Shown here one piece after another: positions 32,310-41,755 of a stretch of DNA of 64,000 bases (the stretch's first letter is position 1; each line of letters starts with the position of its first letter). Source of the DNA: Desulfocarbo indianensis. Lineage in GTDB: Bacteria > Desulfobacterota > Desulfarculia > Desulfarculales > Desulfarculaceae. The notes beneath the pieces are model-generated. The model did not search any database, had not been told where the DNA came from, and saw only the letters and a list, made by a program, of their open reading frames with translations. Both the position numbers and the translations under genes were made by a program. The stretch covers positions 372,001-436,000 of the forward strand of contig LBMP01000005.1 of NCBI GenBank assembly GCA_001184205.1. The letters are read 5' to 3'.

Positions 32310-35300
32310 TCAACCGCGGCAACCTGATCAGCCCCAGGGCCTGCTGGCCCGCTTCGTAAGCCCCTTTCTCAACACCCAGCTGGCGGTTCTCTTGATCATC
32401 CTGGCCGCCGGCCTGGGTATGTCGGCCATAGCCCTCACCCCCCGCGAGGAAGAGCCCCAGATCGTGGTGCCCCTGGCCGACGTTTTCGTGCAGGCCCCCG
32501 GCGCCAGCGCCCAGGAGGTGGAAAAGCTGGTGTCCACCCCCCTGGAGCGCCTCCTGTGGCAGATAGACGGGGTGGAGCACGTCTATTCGGTGAGCCGCCC
32601 CGGCCAGGCCGTGGTGACGGTGCGCTTTTTCGTGGGCGAGGACCGCGAAGCCTCCCTGGTGAAGCTGCACAATAAAATCTTCATGAACCAGGACCAGGCC
32701 CCGCCCCTGGTCAAGGGCTGGGTGATAAAGCCGGTGGAGATAGACGACGTCTCCATCGTGAACCTCACCCTGCATTCGGCCAGCCACGACGACCACCAGC
32801 TCCGGCGCATGGCCGAGGAGATCATGGCCCGCCTGGCCGAATTGGAGGACATCAGCCGCACCGCCATCGTGGGAGGCAGGCCCAGGGTGGTGCGGGTGGA
32901 GCTGGACCCCAAGCGCATGGCCGGCTTCGGGGTGACGCCCATGGGCGTGCGCCAGGCCCTGGCCGGGGCCGACGCCTCCCTGAAGGCGGGCCGTTTCGAC
33001 CGGGCCAACACCTCCTACGAGCTGACCAGCGATTCCTTTTTGGAGAGCCCCCGCCAGGTGGGCGAGCTGGTGGTGGGGGTGCATCAGGGCCGGCCGGTGT
33101 ATCTCATGGACGTGGCCGCGGTCATCGACGGCCCGGCCGAGGCGGACTCCTACACCCGCCTGGGTTTCAGCCGCCGCTATCTCAAGGACCAGGGCCGCCA
33201 GGCCAACGAGGAGCGCCAGGCCGCGGTCACCCTGGAAATCGCCAAGAAGCGGGGCACCAACGCGGTGCAGGTGGCGGAAAACGTGATCCAGCGCATGGGC
33301 GAACTCACCGCCCAGGTATTGCCGGCCGGGGTGGAGGCCCGCATCACCCGCAACCAAGGCGAGACCGCCCAGAACAAGAGCGACGAGCTGATGCAATCGT
33401 TGTTCTTCGCCATACTCACGGTGGTGGCGCTGCTGGCCTTCACCATGGGCTGGCGGGAGGCGCTGGTGGTGGCCTGCGCGGTGCCGCTCTCCTTCGCCTG
33501 CGCCCTGTTCGTCAATTTCCTTTTCGGCTACACCATCAACCGGGTGACCATGTTCGCCCTGATCTTAAGCCTGGGCCTGGTGGTGGACGACCCCATCACC
33601 AACGTGGACAATATCCAGCGCCACATCATCCTGGGCAAGCGCGACCCCCGCAGTGCCACCCTGGCGGCGGTGCAGGAGGTGCTGCCGCCGGTCATCATGT
33701 CCACCCTGGCCATCATCGTGAGCTTCGGCCCCATGTTTTTCATCACCGGCATGATGGGCCCCTACATGGCGCCCATGGCGGTGAACGTGCCGCTCACCGT
33801 CACCTTCTCCACCCTGTTCGCCCTCACCGTGGTGCCCTGGCTGAGCTATAAGCTATTGAAGCACAAGGCCCCCAAGCAATTCGGCGAGGCCCAGGCCTCC
33901 CGGCGGGCCGGCAAGCGCCAGGCCCACGCCGGCCCGGTGCGCCGCATCTACGAAAAGGCGGTGGCCCCCTTCCTGGAGAGCGCCGGCCTGCGCTGGGGGC
34001 TGTTGGGCGCTATCTTTTTGCTTTTGTGCCTCTCCCTGGCCTTGCCCGCCCTGCGCCAGGTGCCGCTCAAGATGCTGCCCTTTGACAATAAAAACGAGTT
34101 CCAGCTGGTGCTGGATTTCCCCGAGGGCACCACCCTGGAGGCGGCCGACCGGGCCACGCGGGATTTCGAGGATTTCCTGGCCGGCGTGCCCGAGGTCACC
34201 GATTTCACCTCTTACGTGGGCCTGGCCTCGCCCATGGATTTCAACGGCATGGTGCGCCATTACTACCTGCGGCGGGGGCCGCACGTGGCCGACATCCGCG
34301 TCAATCTGGCCGCCAAGGACCAGCGGCGCGAGCAGAGCCACGCCATCGTGCTGCGCCTGCGCGACAAGCTGAATGAGATCGCCGAGGCCCATAACCTGAA
34401 CCTGAAAATCGTGGAGGCGCCGCCCGGCCCGCCGGTGATGAGCACCATCACCGCCGAGGTGCGCGGCCGGCCCCAGAGCTCCTATGGGGAACTCATCGCC
34501 GCCGCCGGGCGGCTGCGGGCGGACATGAAGGCCGAGCCCGGCGTGGTGGACATCGACGACTCGGCCGAGGCCGGGCGCAAACGCCTGGATTTCGTGGTGG
34601 ACAAGGAAAAGGCCGCCCTGCACGGCGTCAGCACCAGCCAGATCATCCAATCCCTGCGCCTGGCGGTGAGCGGCGATTCGCCGGCCACGGTCCATCTGCC
34701 CGACGAGCGCCAATCCCTCATGGTGAGCATGATCCTCCCCCGCAACAAGCGCTCCAGTCTGGCCAGCCTGGGCCAGGTGCCGGTGAGCACGGCCGCGGGC
34801 CAGGTGCTGCCCCTGGCCGAGCTGGGCTCCTTCAAGGATTTGCCCGCCGAGCAGCCCATTTATCACAAGGACCTGGAACGGGTGGTTTTCGTGTACGCCG
34901 AGGTGGCGGGCCGTTCGCCGGCCACCGCCATCCTGGACCTGCAAGGCAAGCTGGATAAAGAGCCCCTGCCCCATGGAGCCTGGGTGGATTTCGCCGGCGA
35001 GGGCGAATGGCAGATAACCCTGCGCGTTTTCCGCGATCTGGGCCTGGCCTTTGGCGCGGCCCTGGTGGGCATCTATATTCTATTAGTGTTGCAGACCGGG
35101 TCTTTTTTCCTGCCGCTACTTTTGATGGTGGCCATACCGCTCACCCTTTTGGGCATCATGCCGGGCTTCTGGCTGCTCAATCTAGTGGGCGGCGGCGTGG
35201 TGGGCGGCTATTACGACCTGGTGTTTTTCACCGCCACCAGCATGATAGGCATGATCGCCCTGGGCGGCATCGTCATCAGGAATTCCCTGGTGCTCATCGA

Positions 35301-35601
35301 GTTCATCCAGGACGCCCAGGCCCAGGGAAGCGGCCTCAAGCAGGCCATTCTGGAATCAGGGGTGGTGCGCTTCCGGCCCATTGTGCTCACCGCGCTGACC
35401 ACCGCCCTGGGGGCCTGGCCCATCACCCTGGACCCCATCTTCAGCGGCCTGGCCTGGGCGCTCATCTTCGGGCTCTTCGCCAGCACCGCCTTCACTCTCC
35501 TGGTGGTGCCGGTGGCCTATTACGCCCTCTACCGCAACCAACCGGCCCCGGCCGGGGGCGGCCCGCGAGATAAAGAAGCCGGCGCGGGACAAGCGGTTTA
35601 G
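32302..35601 (+). CDS. RND-type efflux pump, inner-membrane permease
   Basis: 1099 aa, twelve helices in the usual 1+5, 1+5 layout with two large periplasmic domains. TM4 carries the proton-relay acidic pair in LGLVVDDPITNVDNIQ. The second half begins near residue 560. C-terminal region GGIVIRNSLVLIEFIQDA is the TM10-11 signature. Closest in style to the HAE1/metal-efflux branch with a divergent TM4; the substrate cannot be told. Forms a two-gene operon with the adaptor. A GC-rich hairpin without a T-run follows at 35613-35626. Confidence 0.92.
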   Translation: MANQPRQPDQPQGLLARFVSPFLNTQLAVLLIILAAGLGMSAIALTPREEEPQIVVPLADVFVQAPGASAQEVEKLVSTPLERLLWQIDGVEHVYSVSRPGQAVVTVRFFVGEDREASLVKLHNKIFMNQDQAPPLVKGWVIKPVEIDDVSIVNLTLHSASHDDHQLRRMAEEIMARLAELEDISRTAIVGGRPRVVRVELDPKRMAGFGVTPMGVRQALAGADASLKAGRFDRANTSYELTSDSFLESPRQVGELVVGVHQGRPVYLMDVAAVIDGPAEADSYTRLGFSRRYLKDQGRQANEERQAAVTLEIAKKRGTNAVQVAENVIQRMGELTAQVLPAGVEARITRNQGETAQNKSDELMQSLFFAILTVVALLAFTMGWREALVVACAVPLSFACALFVNFLFGYTINRVTMFALILSLGLVVDDPITNVDNIQRHIILGKRDPRSATLAAVQEVLPPVIMSTLAIIVSFGPMFFITGMMGPYMAPMAVNVPLTVTFSTLFALTVVPWLSYKLLKHKAPKQFGEAQASRRAGKRQAHAGPVRRIYEKAVAPFLESAGLRWGLLGAIFLLLCLSLALPALRQVPLKMLPFDNKNEFQLVLDFPEGTTLEAADRATRDFEDFLAGVPEVTDFTSYVGLASPMDFNGMVRHYYLRRGPHVADIRVNLAAKDQRREQSHAIVLRLRDKLNEIAEAHNLNLKIVEAPPGPPVMSTITAEVRGRPQSSYGELIAAAGRLRADMKAEPGVVDIDDSAEAGRKRLDFVVDKEKAALHGVSTSQIIQSLRLAVSGDSPATVHLPDERQSLMVSMILPRNKRSSLASLGQVPVSTAAGQVLPLAELGSFKDLPAEQPIYHKDLERVVFVYAEVAGRSPATAILDLQGKLDKEPLPHGAWVDFAGEGEWQITLRVFRDLGLAFGAALVGIYILLVLQTGSFFLPLLLMVAIPLTLLGIMPGFWLLNLVGGGVVGGYYDLVFFTATSMIGMIALGGIVIRNSLVLIEFIQDAQAQGSGLKQAILESGVVRFRPIVLTALTTALGAWPITLDPIFSGLAWALIFGLFASTAFTLLVVPVAYYALYRNQPAPAGGGPRDKEAGAGQAV

Positions 35602-35655
35602 CCAGGCCAAACCGGGTTTGCCCGGCCACGCGCCTTGTGCTAGGCTTCAGACGCC

Positions 35656-35814
35656 ATGAACCCGCGCCGCTACATAGTCTGCCCCCGCCGCCCCGGCTCG
35701 CCCAGGGTGGCGGAGGCGGTTTGCCGGGCCTGCGCCAAGAACCGGCGCTGCCCGGCCTGGCGGCTTTATGTGAACCCGCCGCTGTTCCCCAACCTTTACG
35801 GCAACCAGCGCTAG
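35656..35814 (+). CDS. Small Cys-containing protein (52 aa)
   Basis: Open frame from ATG 35656 to TAG 35812-35814. Cys at 9, 23, 26 and 32 give a possible four-Cys metal site (C-x13-C-x2-C-x5-C) in a very Arg/Pro-rich chain, and the end is PLFPNLYGN. The spacing and codon use resemble a real coding sequence, but there is no clear ribosome site and I know no family. A short hairpin with a T7 run follows (35814-35846). Confidence 0.4.
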   Translation: MNPRRYIVCPRRPGSPRVAEAVCRACAKNRRCPAWRLYVNPPLFPNLYGNQR

Positions 35815-35875
35815 CCTGTCGTCTCAGGCGGGATCATCTTTTTTTTATAAGGAAGCCGGCTTTGGCCGGTATGGC

Positions 35876-36511
35876 TCAGGCCAGGCCCAGCAGGCCGGGG
35901 ATTTGGTCCAGTTCGTCGGCGTGGGCCCAGGCTTGCAGCTCCGGCCCCCGGAACGCCACCAGCCGCACCCCGGAAGCCAGGCACAGCGCCTCGTCGACGC
36001 TGCTGTCGCCCACGTAAACCACCTGCTCCCGCTGGAGCCCCAGGCTCTCCAGGGTGTGGTCCATGAAGCGGGGGTCGGGCTTGGGCGCGCCGGCGTCATT
36101 GGGGGTGACCACCAGCTCGAAGAGCCGGCTCAGATCGAAGTGATCCAGGGCCGCCATGGTGGTGCGCTGCCGGTTGGTGGCCACCGCCGTGCGCACAGTG
36201 AGGCGCAGGCGGGTGATGGTTTCCCGCGCCTGGGGAAACAGGCGCAGTTGATTGATAAAAGGCGTGGCGTCCAGTTCCCGCCAGTAGGCCATGGCCTTTT
36301 CGAAAAGCTCGCCCTCACCCATGAAATGTTGCAGGGAGCGCTCCAGGCTTTCGCGGTGGATCACCTCGGCGGACTGCTCGGCGGTGGGCGGCAGGCCCAC
36401 CTTTTCCAGGATGTGGTTGTAGAGCACGATGTTGCAGTGCAGGGAATCGAAGATCACCCCGTCAAGGTCGAAAATCACCGCCTGTAAATCAGTGGGCGGA
36501 GCGGTCCGCAT
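35876..36511 (-). CDS. HAD-superfamily hydrolase (phosphoglycolate-phosphatase-like)
   Basis: 211 aa. Motif I FDLDGVIFDS (nucleophile D and acid D), motif II in AVATNR (T), motif III Lys in GAPKPDPRF, motif IV YVGDSSVDE. An alpha-helical type-I cap lies between motifs I and II. Members dephosphorylate phosphoglycolate, beta-phosphoglucose or nucleotides; the substrate is not determined. It is downstream of the qrc operon but a strong terminator (36524-36555) separates them. Confidence 0.82.
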   Translation of the reverse strand: MRTAPPTDLQAVIFDLDGVIFDSLHCNIVLYNHILEKVGLPPTAEQSAEVIHRESLERSLQHFMGEGELFEKAMAYWRELDATPFINQLRLFPQARETITRLRLTVRTAVATNRQRTTMAALDHFDLSRLFELVVTPNDAGAPKPDPRFMDHTLESLGLQREQVVYVGDSSVDEALCLASGVRLVAFRGPELQAWAHADELDQIPGLLGLA

Positions 36512-36523
36512 TTCATTCTCCCC

Positions 36524-36555
36524 AAAAAACGGCGGGGCCCCATGCAGGGCCCCGC
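36524..36555 (-). terminator. Terminator of the qrc operon
   Basis: Perfect 9-bp stem (36532-36540 with 36547-36555), loop of 6, then T6 on the minus-strand transcript (complement of 36524-36529). Lies 32 bases beyond the last qrc-cluster gene and just before the HAD gene. Confidence 0.88.
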
Positions 36556-36586
36556 GCGCGGATGATTATAAGCAAGGGCCGTCGGG

Positions 36587-36817
36587 CTAAGCGTACTCCC
36601 CGCGGTCGGCCTTGTCATGGGCATAGCTGTAATCCGCCCAGGGGTCTTCGTGGCCATGGCCCTCCTCGTGCACTTCCTTGCCCGAGTACAGGTCGTAGAA
36701 AGTCATGGCCAGGGCTGCCACCACGCCCAGGCTGACGATGGTCAGCGCCAGGTAGAAGAGCCCCATGAACACCCCGTGGCCGATGTCCCACTGCCACTCG
36801 AAAACGAAGGGTAGCAT
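36587..36817 (-). CDS. Small single-helix membrane protein of the qrc cluster
   Basis: 76 aa. One transmembrane helix (about 16-42, FMGLFYLALTIVSLGVVAALA) and a charged His-rich C-terminus (HEEGHGHEDPW). It starts 12 bases after qrcD, with AGGAGG upstream, and is followed by the operon terminator, so it is very likely an accessory subunit or assembly factor of the complex. The four-subunit Qrc described from Desulfovibrio does not include it; I cannot name it. Confidence 0.65.
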   Translation of the reverse strand: MLPFVFEWQWDIGHGVFMGLFYLALTIVSLGVVAALAMTFYDLYSGKEVHEEGHGHEDPWADYSYAHDKADRGEYA

Positions 36818-36829
36818 GCGAAAGCCTCC

Positions 36830-38068
36830 TTAATCCGTGGTGGGGTTCAGCTTGGTCTCCTGGGGAAATACCGGCAGATAGCGGTAGGCCAAGGAGAAGA
36901 TGATGAACCCGTAGGCGATGACGCCGGCGCTGATGCCCCATTCCTGCCAGGTGGGCAGGTAGGCGTAGAACTTCTCAAAGGGCAGCACCGGCACCGCCAG
37001 GGACTGAATGGTCATGACGAAGCGGTTCATGGTCACGCCGAAGCAGTTGAGCAGCATGGCCAGCAAGAGAATCCAGTAGCTCTCCCGCACCTGGGGCGAA
37101 AGCAGCAGGATGCAGGGCAGGACGCCGCCGATGCCCAGCTCGGCGATGAGCAGCCAGGTGCCGTAGGGCGCCTGGTAGTAGACGCTGGGTGAGAGCCCCA
37201 TGGCCGGGGTCTGCACAAAGGCCCAGTACAGGGTGTCGGCAATCTTCAGCACCAGGTAGAAGAGCAGCAGGGAGCCGCTCACCTTGGCCATCAGCATCTT
37301 GACCTTGTGGGTGGTGAGCTTCTTGCCGGTGACGATCTCGGTGATCATCACGATGCTGGTGGTGAACGACGGCCCCGCGGCTATGGCGCTCAAGATGAAC
37401 AGAAAGAAGGTCCACGGCCAGATGAGCACTCCGCCGCGGGCCGCGAAGGGCCTGGCGTACAAAACGCCGTACATGCCGCCCAGGGAGCCTTGATGGAAGA
37501 AGCTCAGGAAGGTTCCGGTGGCGGCGAACACGATCATGATGGTGTGCAGGTTGTGGGCGAAGAAATGCAGGTCCGGCACCTTGTTGATCTGCCGGTTCTC
37601 CAGGATCAGCGGCACGAACTCCACGATCAGCACGATCAAATAGGTGGTGATGCAGAACATGACTTCGGTGAGCATGGAGTGCACGTTGGCGTGCCAGAAC
37701 CCGAACCAGCCGCGGATGGGCTGGCCGATGTCGATGCCCAGCATCATGATCGCGCCGGAGTAGCAGATGAAGCCTATGATCACCGCGGCGTTGATGATGT
37801 TCTTCAATTCCTCGCGCCTGAGCACATAGTTCATGAAGCCGGTGAAGAAGGCGCCGGCCCCCAGGGCTATGATGGCCAAATCCACCACGATCCACACGCC
37901 GAAGGCGAAGTAGTCGTTCATGTTGGTCTGGTTGAGGCCCTTGTACAGGCAAAGGAAGGCCGAAACCAGCGCCCAGCCCGCCAGGGCCAGGCAGAAGAGC
38001 ATCCAAAGGCCGAAGTGCACCGGCTTGCACCGGGTGGTTCCCTTTGGCCAGAACTTGGAATCATCCAT
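36830..38068 (-). CDS. qrcD: Menaquinone reductase, integral membrane subunit QrcD
   Basis: 412 aa NrfD/PsrC-family protein with about ten transmembrane helices, the quinone-binding subunit of the Qrc complex. Qrc receives electrons from periplasmic type-I cytochrome c3 and reduces menaquinone. The N-terminal stretch before the first helix is short and hydrophilic as in QrcD. The gene order A-B-C-D on one strand with small gaps supports the assignment; the alternative is an alternative-complex-III ActC or a Dsr-type NrfD protein, both disfavoured by the partner subunits. Confidence 0.85.
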   Translation of the reverse strand: MDDSKFWPKGTTRCKPVHFGLWMLFCLALAGWALVSAFLCLYKGLNQTNMNDYFAFGVWIVVDLAIIALGAGAFFTGFMNYVLRREELKNIINAAVIIGFICYSGAIMMLGIDIGQPIRGWFGFWHANVHSMLTEVMFCITTYLIVLIVEFVPLILENRQINKVPDLHFFAHNLHTIMIVFAATGTFLSFFHQGSLGGMYGVLYARPFAARGGVLIWPWTFFLFILSAIAAGPSFTTSIVMITEIVTGKKLTTHKVKMLMAKVSGSLLLFYLVLKIADTLYWAFVQTPAMGLSPSVYYQAPYGTWLLIAELGIGGVLPCILLLSPQVRESYWILLLAMLLNCFGVTMNRFVMTIQSLAVPVLPFEKFYAYLPTWQEWGISAGVIAYGFIIFSLAYRYLPVFPQETKLNPTTD

Positions 38069-38116
38069 GGGTGTCCTCGCTATCTATAGTAGACCTTGGG
38101 TCCAATCCGCTTTGGC

Positions 38117-38908
38117 CTAGTGGCCGCCGCCAGCCTGGACCTTGGCCAGCTTCTCACCGGACAGATAGTTATCCGCCTGACGCCGCACCCACTCCCGGGC
38201 GGACACGTAGTAGACCGCGGTGTCGGTGTGCAGCCGCTCCAACAGCCGGAAGGCGTAGGGGCTCTTTTTCAGTTCGTGGACCTTGTGCTCCGGATTGTTG
38301 AGATCGCCGAAGGTTATGGCCCCGGAGGGGCAGGCCTCGGTGCAGGCGGTCTGGTAATCCATCTCGCCCATGGCCTCCCCGGAGGTGAAGGCCTTGTTCT
38401 GCGCCCTTTGATAGCGGTGGAAGCAGAAGGTGCATTTTTCCACCACGCCGCGCATGCGGGGCGCGACAAAGGGGCTCAGGGGCTTGTCCATGCCTTCCGG
38501 CCAGGGCACGTCGTACCAGTTGAAATAGCGCGCGTGATAAGGACAGGCCGCCACGCAGTACCGGCAGCCGATGCAGCGGGTGGGTATCTGGCTGACGATG
38601 CCGGTCTTGGGATCGCGGTCCGTGGCCGTGGCCGGGCACACCGAGACGCAGGGGGTGTGGTGCCCCTGGGAGCCGGCGCAGTGCTGGCAGGGCCGCGGGA
38701 AAAAGGCGATCTGGGTGTTGGGATAAGGCTGTCCGTTGTCGATCTGGTAGACCCGCAGCCAGGTGATGGAGCGGATCTTATCGGTTTCATCGGGCAGCAC
38801 GCCGACATTGTTTTCCGACATGCAGGCCACCGAACAGGCACCGCAGCCGGTGCACTTGTCCACGTCGATGACCATGCCGAATCTCATTTCGCTGGCGCTA
38901 CTAGACAT
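38117..38908 (-). CDS. qrcC: Menaquinone reductase, iron-sulfur subunit QrcC
   Basis: 263 aa, four ferredoxin-type Cys groups: CTGCGACSVAC, CQHC...CVSVCP, CIGCRYCVAACP and CTFC...CTEACP, in the order found in NrfC/PsrB-like proteins. It links the periplasmic subunits to the membrane subunit QrcD. It has no signal peptide, so export must rely on its partner QrcB, which has a twin-arginine signal. The qrcB stop overlaps its start by 8 bases. Confidence 0.87.
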   Translation of the reverse strand: MSSSASEMRFGMVIDVDKCTGCGACSVACMSENNVGVLPDETDKIRSITWLRVYQIDNGQPYPNTQIAFFPRPCQHCAGSQGHHTPCVSVCPATATDRDPKTGIVSQIPTRCIGCRYCVAACPYHARYFNWYDVPWPEGMDKPLSPFVAPRMRGVVEKCTFCFHRYQRAQNKAFTSGEAMGEMDYQTACTEACPSGAITFGDLNNPEHKVHELKKSPYAFRLLERLHTDTAVYYVSAREWVRRQADNYLSGEKLAKVQAGGGH

Positions 38909-41114
38909 GGCTCACTCCCCCCGCCTTGGCGATGCTGACGGGTGTTAGCGCCCACTGCGGCAGTCCGCTGCCCGGATCGGCGGCGACCTCCACCGCCTCG
39001 AAGAAGTTGGCGCCCTTGTTCTTCAGATACATGCCGAAGGCGGTGTGCCCCAGGCCCACCGGCACGAAAACCATGCCCGGCGCGGCGCCGTGGTAGAGGT
39101 GCAGGCGGGCGTTGATCTTGCCGGCGGCGGAGGCGATCTCCACCATATCCCCTTCGCCCAGGTGCATGGCGTGGGCGGTCTGGGGGTTGATCTCCACCAC
39201 CAATTGGTCCTTGTGGGCCAGGGTGATTTCGTCCAGGATTTTCACTTGGTAGGGGCTCATGGGCGCGCCCCCCGCGCCGGTGCGCAGGGAGGGGATGCCC
39301 GCCATGAGCAGCGGACGCTCCTTGCTGGGCGCGACGCCCGCCGCGGGCGCGGCCGGCTTGCCCAGGGCCGAGGGCGCCAGCTCCAGACGGCCCGAAGGCG
39401 TCTTGAAGCTGAAGCCGTAGGCCGGCTTCTCCTGCATCCAGTAGCCCTTGGCCGCCAGGTCCTCCAGGCCGCCCAGGCCCTCGGCCCGCGCGGCCAGGGC
39501 CTCCTTGGCCTCGGCGAAGGGCAGGGCCTCGGCCGCCTTGCCGCCCAGCAGCTTGGCCACGGCCAGCAGCCAATCCCCCGCGCTCTTGGTCTGGGGTAAG
39601 GCGCTCACCAGGGGCTGATGCACCCCGTAGAAGGACTGGGCCGCGCCGTAGGGCGTGGCGCAGTCGCCCCAGCACTCCAGGAAGGAGGCCTTGGGCAGCA
39701 CCACGTCGGCCAGTTCGGCGGTCTCGTCCATGAACTCGCTTACGCAGGCCACGAAAGGCGTGTTGTCTATCAACTGGCGCATCACCTTGGCCTGGGGGCC
39801 GGCGAAGGCCGGGTTGCAGCCCACCACGATCAGGGCCTCCAGGGGGTAGGGCTGGCCCTTGAGGGCGGCCGCGGCCAGGTCATAGGCGCTGTAGGAGCCC
39901 ATGATGCGCTTGCCGCCGCCGTCCAGGCGGGGCGCGCCCGGCAGGTCCAGAGGACCGCCCAGGGCCTTCCAGGCCACGCCCTGGCGCAGCACCAGGCCGC
40001 CCGGCTTGCCCAGGTTGCCCTTGACCGCGTTCAGCGCCAGGACCGCCATGAAGTCGAACAGCCGGCCGGGATCGCCGGAGTTGCCCGGCCCGCAGACCGC
40101 CACCGCCTTGGGGGCCTTCATGAAGCCCTCGGCCACGGCCTTGATCTTGTCGGCCGGAACCCCGCTGGCCTGGCTGGCCTTTTCCAGGCTGTATTCGCCG
40201 GCCAGGAGGGCCTTGAACTGCTCGAAGCCGGCGGCGTTGGCCGCGGCCGAATCCACCTTGCCGGCCTGGATCATAAGATTGGCCATGGCATAGGCCAGCA
40301 CGCCCTCGGTGCCGGGCTTACAGGCCAGCCACAGGTCGGCCTGGCTGGCGGTGACCGAGGAGCGGGGCTCCACCTGCACCAGGGTGGCCCGGTGCATGGG
40401 GTCCTTGCGCCAAGCGGCGAAGGCCTTGCGCACCGCCACCGGAGCGCCGAAGCCCTCCAGGAGCGGAGTGCCGAAGCTGACGGTGTAGGTGGCGTTGGCC
40501 AGATCGAAACCGATATCGCCTTGGCCGAACATCAGGCCGCCGGCCAGGGCCAGGGTCTGCTTGGCCGAAGGCATGAAAACCAGGTTGGGGGTGCCGTAGG
40601 CCGCGGCCAGGCGCATGAGCATCTCGCCGGTGACGCTGAAGGGATCGTCGGCGATGATGGCAACCTGGCTGGCCTTGCCGGCCTGGGCCAGCGCCTTAAG
40701 CTTGGCCGCCACTTTTTGCACGGCCTCCTCGGCGGCGACCCGGCCCCGCACGCCTTCCTTGCGCACCATGGGCGCGTCCACCCGCATGGCCTGGTAGTAG
40801 GACTGTTGGGGGGCGGCCGCGTCGGCGGCCAGCACGCCGCCCTGGCTCAGGGGATGCTCCGGGTCGCCCTCCACCCGGATAACCCTTTGGCCGGAGAGCC
40901 GGGCCTTGACCAGGCGCGCCTTGACTCCGGTTTGGGTGGCCGGGTTGATGGATTTGGCGAAGGCCACCGCCCCGGTCTCCGGGTCGGGCACCCAGGACCA
41001 GTTTTGGGTCCATATGGCCACGTCGTCCATCAATTTGGGGACCAGCGGGCTGGCATTCAGGCCCACCACCGCTCCCACGGCGAATTTTACAAAGGCTCTT
41101 CTATCCCAATTCAT
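38901..41114 (-). CDS. qrcB: Menaquinone reductase, molybdopterin-oxidoreductase-like subunit QrcB
   Basis: 737 aa. Twin-arginine signal MNWDRRAFVKFAVGAVVG at the start. The rest follows the DMSO-reductase family fold, but the N-terminal ~90 residues contain no Cys, so the FS0 iron-sulfur site of true molybdoenzymes is absent. That matches QrcB, which in Desulfovibrio was reported without molybdenum, and argues against a formate dehydrogenase or polysulfide reductase catalytic subunit. C-terminal dinucleotide-like region (YQVKILDEI, VEINPQTAHAMHLGEGD) is intact. Confidence 0.87.
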   Translation of the reverse strand: MNWDRRAFVKFAVGAVVGLNASPLVPKLMDDVAIWTQNWSWVPDPETGAVAFAKSINPATQTGVKARLVKARLSGQRVIRVEGDPEHPLSQGGVLAADAAAPQQSYYQAMRVDAPMVRKEGVRGRVAAEEAVQKVAAKLKALAQAGKASQVAIIADDPFSVTGEMLMRLAAAYGTPNLVFMPSAKQTLALAGGLMFGQGDIGFDLANATYTVSFGTPLLEGFGAPVAVRKAFAAWRKDPMHRATLVQVEPRSSVTASQADLWLACKPGTEGVLAYAMANLMIQAGKVDSAAANAAGFEQFKALLAGEYSLEKASQASGVPADKIKAVAEGFMKAPKAVAVCGPGNSGDPGRLFDFMAVLALNAVKGNLGKPGGLVLRQGVAWKALGGPLDLPGAPRLDGGGKRIMGSYSAYDLAAAALKGQPYPLEALIVVGCNPAFAGPQAKVMRQLIDNTPFVACVSEFMDETAELADVVLPKASFLECWGDCATPYGAAQSFYGVHQPLVSALPQTKSAGDWLLAVAKLLGGKAAEALPFAEAKEALAARAEGLGGLEDLAAKGYWMQEKPAYGFSFKTPSGRLELAPSALGKPAAPAAGVAPSKERPLLMAGIPSLRTGAGGAPMSPYQVKILDEITLAHKDQLVVEINPQTAHAMHLGEGDMVEIASAAGKINARLHLYHGAAPGMVFVPVGLGHTAFGMYLKNKGANFFEAVEVAADPGSGLPQWALTPVSIAKAGGVSHV

Positions 41115-41140
41115 CGAGAATCTCCTCGACCCAATGCCGC

Positions 41141-41755
41141 CTATTTGTGGCAGACGAAGCAGGCGTCGCGCACGCCGTTATCCCGGTGACACTTGGCGCA
41201 GTCATCCATCTTCATGCGCTTGGGCGGGCCATCCAGGGGGATGAGGCTCCAGCCCCAGATGTCGCGGCTATAGCCAGTGAGCCGGTTGTATTCATAGGTG
41301 CGCAGCTTCTCGGTATCGCCATGATCGCCATGGCAAGAGGCGCACTCCAGGCCGGCGTTGGCCACGTGAGCCGCGTGGGAGAAGAATACGCAGGGCGGTT
41401 GCTTGGAATAGACCTGCCAGGGAATGGGCTTGTTCTTGGCCACATAGTCCTTGGAAAAGACCTTTTCCTCAGGCGTTTCGCCCATGGGCTCCTCGCCGTG
41501 ACACTCCTTGCATTTTTCCAGGCTGGGAATGCCGGTGTAGGAGCCGTCCTCCCTGAAGGCGTGACAGGACTGACAGCCCTCGCCCACTTGCTCCATGTGA
41601 AGTTTGTGAGAGAACTGGAAGGGCTGGGGCTTCTCGGCGTAGAGAATGGCCGGGGTAGCCCAGAAGCCCACGGCAGCGAAAAGCACAAACCCCAACACGA
41701 AGAGCCACCAGTCCGCGGGGGACCGATTATCCTGTTTCTTGCCGTGCGTTGCCAT
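41141..41755 (-). CDS. qrcA: Menaquinone reductase, multihaem cytochrome c subunit QrcA
   Basis: 204 aa. A membrane anchor (WWLFVLGFVLFAAVGFWA, about 16-33) and then five CxxCH haem motifs: CQSCH, CKECH, CASCH, CAKCH, CFVCH. Distal or proximal His candidates occur in FSHKLHM and FSHAAHV. The Desulfovibrio protein is described as hexahaem; only five canonical sites are visible here. The start at 41755 (AGAGGG upstream) is chosen over an in-frame ATG at 41848, which would add 31 non-signal-like residues. First gene of the operon. Confidence 0.87.
   Translation of the reverse strand: MATHGKKQDNRSPADWWLFVLGFVLFAAVGFWATPAILYAEKPQPFQFSHKLHMEQVGEGCQSCHAFREDGSYTGIPSLEKCKECHGEEPMGETPEEKVFSKDYVAKNKPIPWQVYSKQPPCVFFSHAAHVANAGLECASCHGDHGDTEKLRTYEYNRLTGYSRDIWGWSLIPLDGPPKRMKMDDCAKCHRDNGVRDACFVCHK

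Noticed and set aside
38901-41114. Formate dehydrogenase or polysulfide reductase catalytic subunit
   Set aside because: No N-terminal iron-sulfur Cys motif, and the partner set (multihaem cytochrome, QrcC-like, NrfD-like) fits Qrc.
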